Origin: UBA2166 sp964463965
GTDB taxonomy: Bacteria; Nitrospirota; Nitrospiria; Nitrospirales; UBA2166
Direction of reading: 5' to 3'
Length of the DNA stretch: 64,000 nt
Assembly (NCBI GenBank): GCA_964463965.1
Contig: CAYXED010000006.1
Location: 1-64,000, forward strand
Position 1 is the stretch's first letter. Each line of letters begins with the position of its first letter. A program made the position numbers and the translations under genes. The notes beneath the pieces were generated by a model that did not search any database, had not been told where the DNA came from, and saw only the letters and a program-made list of their open reading frames with translations. Positions 15,512 through 24,493 of this stretch are shown here, in pieces.

Positions 15512-16525
15512 CTAAACATAGCCCTCGAGGAGGGGTTCATCAGGTGTTAGGATAGTCTTAACCTGCTGAAACTTTGTCCTTAGCATCCATTGTTTCACCT
15601 CTTGAGCTGTATAGGTATTGCCTGTGTCGGTGTATAAGAGCATAGTGACTGCAAATAAACTTGTTTCAGTTGGCTGAAGCCCTTTCTTGTCCCACAAAAA
15701 AAAGTCTTGAATAATAATCCGTCCCCCGGGGTTTAGAGCAGTTTTAATTTTTTTTAGTAGCGAGAGGTTTTCATTCGCACTATAGATGTGAATTACATTG
15801 GACAGAAATATAACATCATAATGTCCGGGAATAGGCTCTGTCATAAAGTTTAGTGGAAGGTATGAGAGGCGCTTTCCTGCAGGGTGTTTTCGTGCCACTG
15901 CTTGTGCAACATCCAATGCCGCAGGTCGATCTGCAACTGTGCCATGCAGCTTTGGCCATTTTTTCAAGAGTGCCAGAGCATAAGTCCCTGGGCCACCACC
16001 AAGATCCAGTAGAGTATTTATCCCTCGGAGGTTAATGTTTTTGGCAATTCGTGGAGCCATGTCACGACTTCGATGATGCATCGCCCAGGTGAATGCGCGC
16101 CGATCCTCATCCTCAGACATTGAGGGGGTATCCTCTACAGGCTTTCCGGATTTCACTGATTCAGTAAGTTGTGACCAATCGTCCCAGTGTTGCTGTAAAA
16201 GTGTTAGGTATGCACCACGATATTCAGGATTTTTCTTGTTAAGAGCGGTTGCAGCAAGTTTCGAATTTTTATATCGACCGTTTTCGAGTATAAGTAGGCC
16301 AATACTTGCAAGATTTCGGCACAGTATATCAATACCCCTATTACTTGCATTGATGGTTTTTGCAATTCGATTTGTTGTCCAGGATTGTTCGCCAATGATG
16401 CTGAAGATGTCTAAATCAAGTGCGGTCAGTAGAACGCGTGAATATGTATATCCATTTACCGCTGCCCGAAAGTTTTCGAATGTCCGTACTTGAGGAATTT
16501 TAGACGATGCATGTTGGCTGTTCAT
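15512..16525 (-). CDS. SAM-dependent O-methyltransferase-like protein
   Basis: 337 residues with the plant/bacterial O-methyltransferase architecture. A winged-helix dimerisation domain (about 20-100, ALDLDIFSIIG...TNRIAKTI...GIDILCRNLASIGLL) precedes the SAM-binding Rossmann domain with LLDLGGGPG at 172-180 and the post-motif segment LSNVIHIY. Relatives methylate hydroxyl groups of aromatic or polyketide substrates, or act in cofactor side paths. The substrate here is unknown. Its ATG overlaps the stop of the HIT gene by 4 bp, so the two are translationally coupled. Confidence 0.87.
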   Translation of the reverse strand: MNSQHASSKIPQVRTFENFRAAVNGYTYSRVLLTALDLDIFSIIGEQSWTTNRIAKTINASNRGIDILCRNLASIGLLILENGRYKNSKLAATALNKKNPEYRGAYLTLLQQHWDDWSQLTESVKSGKPVEDTPSMSEDEDRRAFTWAMHHRSRDMAPRIAKNINLRGINTLLDLGGGPGTYALALLKKWPKLHGTVADRPAALDVAQAVARKHPAGKRLSYLPLNFMTEPIPGHYDVIFLSNVIHIYSANENLSLLKKIKTALNPGGRIIIQDFFLWDKKGLQPTETSLFAVTMLLYTDTGNTYTAQEVKQWMLRTKFQQVKTILTPDEPLLEGYV

Positions 16526-17052
16526 GAGCGGCCCTTTCGTTTTTGACTAGATATTGCGAATGGTTTTCGTCTGAAGTGAGGCAGTAGTTTTTTATAGGTT
16601 TGTTTAAGATGCTCTGGCATTACGCGGGTTTCTGCAAGTAAGGGCATGAAGTTGTTATCTCCGCTCCAGCGAGGAACAATGTGTAGGTGTACATGAGATT
16701 CCACTCCTGCTCCAGCGACCCGTCCAAGATTCATGCCTACGTTGAATCCTTCTGGTGTAAGTGTTTTTCGTAATGCTGCAAGAGAGTATCGCGTAAGATC
16801 TGTTAGCTCATGGCTCACAATTGTGGGGAGGTCTTCAAAGTTTGCTATGTGAAGGTATGGTGCAATGAGAAGATGCCCATTGAGGTAAGGATAAATATTC
16901 ATCATTACAAAGGCGCGTTTTCCTCGATAGAGAATGTAGCTTTCATGGTCTTTTACTTTTGGTTTTCCAGGCTTATCGCAAAAAATGCAACCAAGAGTCT
17001 CATCTGCATTTTTTATGTAGTTCATTCGCCAGGGTGCCCATACTTGTTTCAT
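16522..17052 (-). CDS. HIT-family hydrolase/phosphorylase (Ap4A-type)
   Basis: 176 residues. The histidine triad is H120-V-H122-L-H124 in ESHVHLHIVPR. A CxxC pair (CIFC, residues 22-25) and MKQVWAPWRMNYI at the start are typical of the bacterial AP-4-A phosphorylase-like subgroup, which cleaves nucleoside phosphate derivatives. The C-terminus is basic (FRRKPFAISSQKRKGRS). It precedes the methyltransferase with a 4-bp overlap and follows tsaE with an 17-bp gap. Confidence 0.92.
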   Translation of the reverse strand: MKQVWAPWRMNYIKNADETLGCIFCDKPGKPKVKDHESYILYRGKRAFVMMNIYPYLNGHLLIAPYLHIANFEDLPTIVSHELTDLTRYSLAALRKTLTPEGFNVGMNLGRVAGAGVESHVHLHIVPRWSGDNNFMPLLAETRVMPEHLKQTYKKLLPHFRRKPFAISSQKRKGRS

Positions 17053-17069
17053 GGTTTTCCTTTCGTCAT

Positions 17070-17558
17070 CTATTTTAAAGCCTCTGATTGGTTGTCAGAG
17101 TTTTTGGTAATTGTAATTTTTCTCTTGTCACCACCTTCATGTGAGATTGTCACAGCGATTTTTTTAGCAGGTAGAAGAGACATCGCACGCTCTGCCCATT
17201 CTATGACAATGACTCCGTTGCGCGTAAAATACTCTTCAAGGCCTATTGCCTCAACCTCAGCTAAGCTTTCAAGGCGATAGAGGTCAATGTGAAATAAGGG
17301 AATGAGTGAAGCATGTTCGTGTATTAAGGCAAACGTTGGGCTAGTGATTTCTGAGGATACTAGACCTAGGCCTTGTCCTATTCCTTGTACAAAGTGGGTT
17401 TTGCCTGTCCCAAGATCTCCCGTAATCGCTATTACTTCTCCCCCGTGAAGAGTTTTCCCAAGGATAAACCCAATATCTTTAGTTTGTTTGGGTGTGTTTG
17501 TTTTATGGGATATAGCGTTCACGGTTAAATGTAGTTTATGTTCCACTTCGGACATCAT
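17070..17558 (-). CDS. tsaE: tRNA threonylcarbamoyladenosine biosynthesis ATPase TsaE
   Basis: 162 residues; the Walker A motif is GDLGTGKTHF and the conserved SPTFALIHEH and HIDLYRLE segments identify TsaE. It works with TsaB, TsaC and TsaD to make t6A37 on ANN-decoding tRNAs. The ATG at 17558 (a second ATG follows at once) lies within the end of the nnr gene (23-bp overlap), the common nnr-tsaE order. No convincing ribosome site is seen, consistent with coupling to nnr translation. Confidence 0.95.
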   Translation of the reverse strand: MMSEVEHKLHLTVNAISHKTNTPKQTKDIGFILGKTLHGGEVIAITGDLGTGKTHFVQGIGQGLGLVSSEITSPTFALIHEHASLIPLFHIDLYRLESLAEVEAIGLEEYFTRNGVIVIEWAERAMSLLPAKKIAVTISHEGGDKRKITITKNSDNQSEALK

Positions 17559-19140
17559 GAGTGGGGAGGTGATGATTAAGTGAGCCTGTTGCTGTGGTTG
17601 AAATGGTCCTAATAGCTTCAGGAATGGACGTTACGAGATCGCTTGCAATCATGCCAACAGAGGCGTGTGGTGCTGTTGCAATATCTCCAGCCAATCCATG
17701 TAAGTAAACTCCTGTGATTGCTGCGGTATATGCGGAGAGCCCTTGACTAATGAGACCGACAATGATGCCAGTTAATGCATCTCCTGTACCTGCAGTTGCC
17801 ATTCCAGCGTTTCCTGTTGGGCAAATTGCAACGGGTTGATTAGGGGATGTAACTAGCGTTCGTGCTCCTTTCAGAACGACGGTAGCCCCAGTTTTTTTTG
17901 ATAGTTTTGTTGCCGCTCCCAAGCGATCCTGACAGACATCTGAGCTGGTGCATCCCAGAAGATTTGCCATTTCCCCTGGATGTGGCGTGAGGATGATCTC
18001 TGATTGTGCTCTATCAAGAACAGTGATGTTTTTGGCTAGACAGTTTAGTGCGTCGGCATCAAGGACGCATGGTACGGTAAGTTGTGGAATGAGGTCTATC
18101 ATTGCGTCAATAGTCTCGATATGAGTTCCTATTCCTGGGCCAATTGCCAGAGCTGTTTTCTTGTTAGAAAACTCTATTAATGGCTCTACAGAGGCTGACC
18201 CAAATGCTCGAGCTGAAATATCAGGGATAGGTTCTGTCATCACCTCAATTAGCATTGTCTCAACAATATCATTAAGTGTAGCTGGTATTGCGAGTGAGAC
18301 GCGGCCGGACCCAATTCGAAGTGCTGCTTGACTTGCTAAGACTGCGGCCCCAGTCTTTCCAACTGATCCAGCGATAACTCCTACATGGCCAAATGTGCCT
18401 TTGTGGGCATCATGTGGTCGGTCAGGTAGATGTTTATAGACCCATGAGCCTGTGATTAGATAGGTTCCTATTGGTGTATTATCAATGCACGATGGTGGAA
18501 TTCCAATGTCTGCTATCGAGATAGTTCCCGAATGGGTGATGCCATGGTTAAAAAACATGCCACGCTTTGGTAACGCAAGCGAAATTGTTTGTGTCGCCTG
18601 AATTGCTGATCCCAATATCTCTCCAGTGTCTCCAGATAGGCCTGACGGAATGTCAATAGATATAACTGGGCTATCGCTCATATTAATATGCTCTATAATT
18701 GATGCAATCATCCCTTCGACAGGTCTACTCAAGCCAGTTCCAAATATGGCATCGATGATAAGTTCAGTAGTTTTAAGTGATTTTAAAATGTTTTGTAGTG
18801 TCGAGGGAGGTGCAGTAGTGAATGTTCCTCCAAGGTCTCTATACCGTATAAAGTTTGCTAGTGCATCACTTGTTAGGCTTTCAATATTTGCAAGTATGTA
18901 GGTTGTTACTTTTGCGCCACGTTGCATCAGAAGGCGTCCGACAACCAATCCATCTCCTCCGTTGTTTCCTGCTCCTGCAAGGATTAATATATTTTTACCC
19001 GTCATGATTCCGTATGTTTTTTCGATTATATGGACAACCCCTTCTCCTGCTCGTTCCATTAAAGCTAAACTCGAAACTCCATGCTCATCGATTGCTTGTT
19101 GATCAAGTGATCGCATTTCTTTAGTGGTAGCAACTTTCAT
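17536..19140 (-). CDS. nnr: Bifunctional NAD(P)H-hydrate epimerase / ADP-dependent NAD(P)H-hydrate dehydratase
   Basis: 534 residues that repair hydrated NADH and NADPH. The N-terminal YjeF_N epimerase domain (1-215) shows LILAGAGNNGGDGLVVGR and DAIFGTGL. The C-terminal ribokinase-like dehydratase shows HKGTFGHVGVIAGS, LAIGPGIGT, LDADAL, LTPHPGEMA and NAGMATAGTGDALTG. Length is standard for the fused form. It lies between acpS (22 bp) and tsaE (overlap). Confidence 0.96.
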   Translation of the reverse strand: MKVATTKEMRSLDQQAIDEHGVSSLALMERAGEGVVHIIEKTYGIMTGKNILILAGAGNNGGDGLVVGRLLMQRGAKVTTYILANIESLTSDALANFIRYRDLGGTFTTAPPSTLQNILKSLKTTELIIDAIFGTGLSRPVEGMIASIIEHINMSDSPVISIDIPSGLSGDTGEILGSAIQATQTISLALPKRGMFFNHGITHSGTISIADIGIPPSCIDNTPIGTYLITGSWVYKHLPDRPHDAHKGTFGHVGVIAGSVGKTGAAVLASQAALRIGSGRVSLAIPATLNDIVETMLIEVMTEPIPDISARAFGSASVEPLIEFSNKKTALAIGPGIGTHIETIDAMIDLIPQLTVPCVLDADALNCLAKNITVLDRAQSEIILTPHPGEMANLLGCTSSDVCQDRLGAATKLSKKTGATVVLKGARTLVTSPNQPVAICPTGNAGMATAGTGDALTGIIVGLISQGLSAYTAAITGVYLHGLAGDIATAPHASVGMIASDLVTSIPEAIRTISTTATGSLNHHLPTHDVRSGT

Positions 19141-19162
19141 TTTAAATAACCAACATCGATGA

Positions 19163-19564
19163 TTAACTATTAGTAATGATCCTTAATGTTTTCTCAAGAA
19201 TAATCTGGCCGATTGCGTAATTACCGTCGTGAGATGTTGTTGCATGAATTGCTGTTACTTCCTTTTTGATCAATAGTTCTTTGACTTTACCTGATGCGTT
19301 AATCATTGGTTTGCCATGGGCATCCGTTATGACTTCAATCTCAAGCCAGCTAACTCCTCCACTCCATCCTGTACCAAGCGCCTTAAACATTGCCTCTTTT
19401 AGTGCAAATCGGCCAGCAAGTGCGAGGTACGGAGTTGTCCGTTTAAAGCACGAATTGCGCTCTGCTTGTGTATATACCTTGGTGAGAAAACGATCTTCCC
19501 AGCGTTCGGTGATAGACTGAAGACGATCGATTCGCACCAGGTCTATCCCGATGCTTACAATCAT
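19163..19564 (-). CDS. acpS: Holo-[acyl-carrier-protein] synthase
   Basis: 133 residues transferring 4'-phosphopantetheine from CoA to acyl carrier protein. The metal ligands are in IGIDLVRIDRL and GRFALKEAMFKALGTG. Length is normal. It is followed by nnr and preceded by pdxJ at a 116-bp gap, a common pdxJ-acpS-nnr order. Phosphopantetheine links it functionally to panB in this window. Confidence 0.96.
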   Translation of the reverse strand: MIVSIGIDLVRIDRLQSITERWEDRFLTKVYTQAERNSCFKRTTPYLALAGRFALKEAMFKALGTGWSGGVSWLEIEVITDAHGKPMINASGKVKELLIKKEVTAIHATTSHDGNYAIGQIILEKTLRIITNS

Positions 19565-19680
19565 GGCTAGTGTTCAGAGGGTGGTACGGTCTTCACGTAA
19601 GTAGTAACGGTGATGTTCAAGGGTCTGACCAAATAAATGTTCCATGTGAACCACGTATATTTCATAATTCACTAAAACCC

Positions 19681-20394
19681 CTATACAAGTAGCGCTTTCA
19701 TTTCTCTCACTGCTCGGTCAAGGCCGACAAAGACTGCTCGGGCGATAATGCTATGGCCAATATTATATTCTTCAATTTCAGAAACGTGAGTGAGCATTGT
19801 TATGTTTTGGTAGTTAAGGCCATGCCCAGCGCTTACTCCAAGTTGGAGTTTGTATGCGAGTTTTGCACAGTCAATGATCTCATCAAGAATAGCTTTTTCT
19901 TCTTCTAGCGTTCTCGCATTTGCAAGTGGACCTGTGTGAATCTCCACAATATCTGCGTCAGCTTTGTGAGCGGCTTTAACCTGATCTCTGGAGGGATCAA
20001 TAAATAAACTCACTGGGATTTCTGATTTGTGGAGTGTTGTGATGACTTGTTTAAGATTGTCTCTTTTCGCATTCACATCCAGACCACTTTCCGTGGTAAG
20101 TTCTTCTCGTTGCTCAGGTACAAGGGTTACTAGGTCTGGCTGAATATCCGTTGCAATTTGAGTCATTATCTCTGTTGCAGCCATTTCCATATTGAGTCTT
20201 GTTTTAATTATTGCCTTCAGGAGGTGGAGATCACGATTTTGTACATGGCGTCGATCTTCACGAAGGTGGACAACAATGCCATCGGCTCCCCCTATCTCAG
20301 CAAGGCTAGCTGCTGTAACTGGATCGGGTTCACTCCCACCGCGGGCTTGCCGTAGTGTTGCAATATGATCAACGTTGACGCCGAGTTTTGCCAT
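19681..20394 (-). CDS. pdxJ: Pyridoxine 5'-phosphate synthase
   Basis: 237-residue TIM-barrel enzyme condensing 1-deoxyxylulose 5-phosphate and 3-amino-2-oxopropyl phosphate. The diagnostic N-terminus LGVNVDHIATLRQARGG, then DGIVVHLREDRRH and VSAGHGLNYQN are all visible. It is the first gene of the pdxJ-acpS-nnr-tsaE run and diverges from der across 224 bp. It supplies PLP needed by GlyA. Confidence 0.96.
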   Translation of the reverse strand: MAKLGVNVDHIATLRQARGGSEPDPVTAASLAEIGGADGIVVHLREDRRHVQNRDLHLLKAIIKTRLNMEMAATEIMTQIATDIQPDLVTLVPEQREELTTESGLDVNAKRDNLKQVITTLHKSEIPVSLFIDPSRDQVKAAHKADADIVEIHTGPLANARTLEEEKAILDEIIDCAKLAYKLQLGVSAGHGLNYQNITMLTHVSEIEEYNIGHSIIARAVFVGLDRAVREMKALLV

Positions 20395-20618
20395 AGGTTA
20401 GAAGATCCGAGGAATGAATATTATTGCAGATGAGAGAACACGTAGCAAGATATTGGATAATTTGTCTTTTGGATAGGCGCTTTGATATGCCAGCTTTAGT
20501 GATTCATGATATTTTTGGTGATCGAAGAATAAAAAAATCTTTTATAAGACTTTTCTTGTCATGACCTCTTCCCTATGCTAGCTTTCGTTTCTATCTTTTA
20601 TTCTCAAGCACATCTGTT

Positions 20619-21947
20619 ATGAAATCCAAGACGCCTCTTATTGCCATTGTTGGACGCCCTAATGTTGGCAAGTCAACTCTTTTTAACCGTATAGTCGAAA
20701 AGCGTCAGGCAATTGTTGATGATCTAGCAGGAGTTACCCGGGATAGACTTTGTGCCGACGCGGCTTTTCGTGGCAAGGCATTTCAACTTATGGATACTGG
20801 AGGCTTAGAGCCTACGACCAATGAAGGTATGTTAGGGCTGATTAAGCGTCAGTCAGAATTGGCGATTGCAGAAGCAGATGCGATCATTGTTCTGATGGAT
20901 GCAAGGGCAGGATTGACGCCTACGGATTGTGAGATTATGGATCATGTTCGCGGGATACCTAAACCGGTTTTTGTTGCTGTAAACAAGGTTGATATTCCAG
21001 ATAGAGAAATATTAGCCACTGATTTTTATGCGCTTGGAGTAGATACAGTATACCCAGTATCTGCAGAGCATGGTTTGGGGGTTGATGACCTTCTTGAGGA
21101 TATATACCCACTGATTAAAAATTGGGATGAAAACTTTGATGGTGACAATAATGATACTCCCCAAATTGCTGTTATCGGGCGGCCGAATGTTGGTAAATCG
21201 ACATTGATTAATACGATTGCACGTGAGGATCGTATGGTTGTAAGTAACATGCCTGGAACAACTCGTGATTCTATTGACACGATGGTGACCTATTATAAAA
21301 AACACTATAGGTTTATTGATACTGCAGGAATTCGGCGTAGAGGGAGTATTGATCGAGGTGTTGAGCGTTATAGCGTATTGCGTGCTTTGAAAAGTTTGGG
21401 GCGTGCGGATATTGCAATACTTGTGTTAGATAGTATTGAAGGCCCCACTGAACAAGATACTAAAATTGCAGGACTCGCCTTGAGGATGGGTCGGGCAATG
21501 ATACTTATGATCAACAAATGGGATCTTCAAGAAACTGGAGATGGTCCGCGTAAATCATATCAGCAAAACTTAACCAGACAAATGCCATTTCTCCATTGGG
21601 CGCCATGTTTTTTTGGGTCTGGTATGAAACCAAAAGCAGTGCCGTTGATATTTAATTTGATTGATCAGACAATGGAAAAATATTCAAAGCGGGTATCAAC
21701 TGGCCCTTTGAATAGATTTTTTCAAGATATTTTAGAAACTACCCCTCCCCCTGCAAAAAAAGGCAAAAGTGCTACTGCATCATTTCTAACTCAAGTTTCT
21801 GTACGGCCTCCTACCTTTGTTCTTCTTACAGGAAACCCAAAACTGTTTGGTGCAACTTATGTTCGTTTTCTTGAGAACCGACTTAGAGAAAGATGGGGTT
21901 TTGACGGAACTCCAATACGGATCAGAGTGAAGGCAAAAGGAAGATAA
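20619..21947 (+). CDS. der: Ribosome-associated GTPase Der (EngA)
   Basis: 442 residues with two tandem GTPase domains. Both G1 motifs read GRPNVGKST; the G3 motifs are DTGG and DTAG, and the G4 motifs are NKVD and NKWD. A C-terminal KH-like domain ends with the basic RIRVKAKGR. Der is essential for 50S assembly. The ATG at 20619 opens directly on the first G domain. No promoter stood out clearly in the 224 bp shared with pdxJ. Confidence 0.97.
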   Translation: MKSKTPLIAIVGRPNVGKSTLFNRIVEKRQAIVDDLAGVTRDRLCADAAFRGKAFQLMDTGGLEPTTNEGMLGLIKRQSELAIAEADAIIVLMDARAGLTPTDCEIMDHVRGIPKPVFVAVNKVDIPDREILATDFYALGVDTVYPVSAEHGLGVDDLLEDIYPLIKNWDENFDGDNNDTPQIAVIGRPNVGKSTLINTIAREDRMVVSNMPGTTRDSIDTMVTYYKKHYRFIDTAGIRRRGSIDRGVERYSVLRALKSLGRADIAILVLDSIEGPTEQDTKIAGLALRMGRAMILMINKWDLQETGDGPRKSYQQNLTRQMPFLHWAPCFFGSGMKPKAVPLIFNLIDQTMEKYSKRVSTGPLNRFFQDILETTPPPAKKGKSATASFLTQVSVRPPTFVLLTGNPKLFGATYVRFLENRLRERWGFDGTPIRIRVKAKGR

Positions 21948-22021
21948 TTGTTTTTAGTGATTATAAGTTTTCAGTATGTATAGGTATTTCTCAGAAGAAA
22001 ATATAGGCAAGATTTTTTTTT

Positions 22022-23824
22022 ATGAAGACTCAATGCCGTTCTATTGTTAGAAAACCGATGCCCTTGAAGAAAAAATGGAATTTAAAACACTTGCTTCCTC
22101 GTGAGGAAGAAGAGTTCAAAACAATTAATCAACAGATCAATCGAGAAGTCAAAGCGTTTGAATCTCTACGAAGCCGCTTGATGTCCTCGCGCCCTCGACC
22201 TGCTTTTTTTGAGGCATTGCAGGGTGCTGAGAAGATTGCACGGCTTGTCCATCGCTTAGAGGCATTTAGTTATCTATGGTTTTCGGAAGATACGTGCAAT
22301 CAACAAGCGTCATCTTTTAAAGCAAAAGTTGAACAGTTTATTGCAGATATTTCAAGCCGCACATTATTTTTTGAGCTTTGGTGGCAAGCAATTCCTGATG
22401 CTAAGGCAAAGCAATTGCTAAAAGATTCTGGGATGCACAAATATCGTTTGGAGACGCTCAGAGCTTTTCGGCCACACACGCTTTCAGAAGCTGAGGAAAA
22501 AATAATAAATGCCAAAAATGTTACTGGATCGAGTGCGGTGATCACAGTATTTGATGTCTTAACAAGTGCGTTGGTTTTTGATCTTCCTGTGGGAAAGGGC
22601 CAAATCAAACGATCTATGTCACGGGAAGAATTAAGTAGCTATATGAGGCATCCTGATTCGGTTGTTCGAATACGGGCGTATAAAGAATTTTTCCGTGTTT
22701 TTTCATTGCAGAGTACGGTTATCGGTGAATTATACAAGACCAGGATTATGGATTGGAAGAATGAACAGTTGTTGATGCGAAAACATCGTTCTCCAATCGG
22801 AGTTCGTAATATGAGTAATGACCTTCCCAATGATGTCGTAAATGTCCTTCTAAAGGTCTGCCGAAAAAATTCATTTATTTTTCAGAGATATTTTGCCGCT
22901 AAGGCACGACTGTGTGGGATAAAGAGAATGAATCGCTGTGACATTTACGCACCATTCAAGAAAACAGTTAAAAGATATAAATTTGAAGATGCAGCGGATA
23001 TGGTTCTAGCAGCTTATCATCAATTTTCTCCACATCTTTCGGTTTTTGCCAAGAGAGTTTTTGACGAAAATCATATTGATGCAGAAATTCGATCGGGAAA
23101 GATAGGAGGGGCGTATTGCTATAGCGTACTTCCTGAGTTAACTCCCTATGTATTGTTAAATTTTCGTGGGGACCCTAGAGATGTTGCAACTTTAGCACAT
23201 GAGCTTGGGCATGCCGTTCACGGAATGTTAGCAAAGGATCAATCAGTGTTTAGTTTTCATTCTACTTTACCGTTGGCAGAAACTGCTTCTGTTTTTGGAG
23301 AGCGCCTTCTAGCAGACTTTCTTTTATCCAAGGAGGGTAGTACTGCTGCTAGACAGCAGTTATTGGTTTCTCAGCTTGATGATCTTTATGCAACAGTAAT
23401 GAGGCAGTCATTGTTTACTCAATTCGAAATACAGGCACATCAGATGATTGCACAAGGTGCAACAACAATAGATCTTTGTGACTCATATTTAGTCGATTTG
23501 CGGGAACACTTTGGAAGTCGCATTACAGTTCCTGATATTTTTAAATGGGAATGGCTTGCCATTCCACATTTTTTTCACACACCTTTTTATTGTTACGCAT
23601 ATAGTTTCGGGACACTTTTAGCCCTTGCGTTACATCGACAGTATATTGATGAAGGGAAAACATTTGTTTCCCGTTATCTCTGCTTGTTGGCCGCTGGAGG
23701 GTCGCAGAGCCCTGATAGTCTTTTGTCTGAAATGGGTATCAATATGAGATCTGCTTCATTCTGGCAATCTGGATTTGATGTCATTGCAGATATGGTTAGC
23801 ATGCTTGAGGAGACTATGGTATAG
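22022..23824 (+). CDS. M3-family oligoendopeptidase (PepF/thimet-like)
   Basis: 600 residues. The zinc motif HELGHAVHG (H-E-x-x-H) is preceded by VLLNFRGDPRDVATLA and followed by the third-ligand region AETASVFGERLL. The rest is the helical clamshell typical of M3 peptidases, which degrade short peptides in the cytoplasm. The ATG at 22022 has only a T-run and AGG-poor leader, so the ATG at 22058 (MPLKKKWNL) is an alternative start. It follows der by 74 bp on the same strand. Confidence 0.9.
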   Translation: MKTQCRSIVRKPMPLKKKWNLKHLLPREEEEFKTINQQINREVKAFESLRSRLMSSRPRPAFFEALQGAEKIARLVHRLEAFSYLWFSEDTCNQQASSFKAKVEQFIADISSRTLFFELWWQAIPDAKAKQLLKDSGMHKYRLETLRAFRPHTLSEAEEKIINAKNVTGSSAVITVFDVLTSALVFDLPVGKGQIKRSMSREELSSYMRHPDSVVRIRAYKEFFRVFSLQSTVIGELYKTRIMDWKNEQLLMRKHRSPIGVRNMSNDLPNDVVNVLLKVCRKNSFIFQRYFAAKARLCGIKRMNRCDIYAPFKKTVKRYKFEDAADMVLAAYHQFSPHLSVFAKRVFDENHIDAEIRSGKIGGAYCYSVLPELTPYVLLNFRGDPRDVATLAHELGHAVHGMLAKDQSVFSFHSTLPLAETASVFGERLLADFLLSKEGSTAARQQLLVSQLDDLYATVMRQSLFTQFEIQAHQMIAQGATTIDLCDSYLVDLREHFGSRITVPDIFKWEWLAIPHFFHTPFYCYAYSFGTLLALALHRQYIDEGKTFVSRYLCLLAAGGSQSPDSLLSEMGINMRSASFWQSGFDVIADMVSMLEETMV

Positions 23825-23907
23825 CACGTTCTTGGAGGAGTACTATTGTGCTTGTTTCCTTTGCTTTGTTTTTGGGTGTACTGGTTTACTAGATACTTTC
23901 ATAGAGG

Positions 23908-24444
23908 ATGATAGAAAATATGTACAAAGTTTTATCGATCGTCATACTTGCCTTGATAGGGTTAACTTTTTCTGCTCATGTGGGAAAGAATGATTTGATG
24001 AATAACTTTGATTTTAATTCACAAACAGGACATGTCGTTTGGGTATTTGATGGGGATACAATTGCAGTAAGACTGCCAGGAAACTCTGGAAATTATGAAG
24101 CTAACCTAATTGGGGTTGATGCTGCTGGGTGGGGAGAAGATGGTGGTTCTTGTTACGCGCTTGAAGCTGCCAAGTTTTTAAAGAAACTAATTTTTAATAA
24201 AGATGTTGATATTACATGGGATACAGGAGAAAAAGTGGATCGCCGTGGACGTTTATTAATTTATCTTAAAATCAATGGGATTGATGTAAATGAAGAAGTG
24301 ATCAAACGAGGAAACGCATGGGTTCCCCGCAAATATGTTATTGATAAGAAATCTATCTATCTTGAGGCTGAGCGTGTTGCACGAGAATCAAAAGTTGGTT
24401 TATGGGGGAGCTGTTCCGAGGGTTATCTTGAGCATAGGCCATAG
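23908..24444 (+). CDS. Exported staphylococcal-nuclease-fold protein with atypical active site
   Basis: 178 residues with an N-terminal signal (YKVLSIVILALIGLTFSA) and an SNase/OB-fold core: VVWVFDGDTIAVRL, DRRGRLLIYLKING and EVIKRGNAWV. In active nucleases the segment after the second strand reads R-L-x-G-[IV]-D-[AT]-P-E. Here it is N66-L-I-G-V-D-A-A-G, so the catalytic Arg and Glu positions look replaced while the DGDT and DRxGR segments remain. It may be an inactive or binding-only SNase domain. AGAGG at 23903-23907 directly abuts this ATG, so the ATG at 23920 is also plausible. Confidence 0.8.
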   Translation: MIENMYKVLSIVILALIGLTFSAHVGKNDLMNNFDFNSQTGHVVWVFDGDTIAVRLPGNSGNYEANLIGVDAAGWGEDGGSCYALEAAKFLKKLIFNKDVDITWDTGEKVDRRGRLLIYLKINGIDVNEEVIKRGNAWVPRKYVIDKKSIYLEAERVARESKVGLWGSCSEGYLEHRP

Positions 24445-24493
24445 ATTTAGCAATAAGGTCTAGCCCTGAAGGTTTTGATGCTTTTGGGGAGTC

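Noticed and set aside
15512..16525. Secondary-metabolite cluster with the O-methyltransferase
   Set aside because: Neighbours are housekeeping genes (HIT, tsaE, nnr, thioredoxin-like); no synthase or tailoring cluster is present.
20395..20618. tRNA or small RNA gene in the pdxJ-der divergent gap
   Set aside because: No cloverleaf-like arrangement or T-arm GTTCRANNC-type box was seen here or in the other gaps examined.
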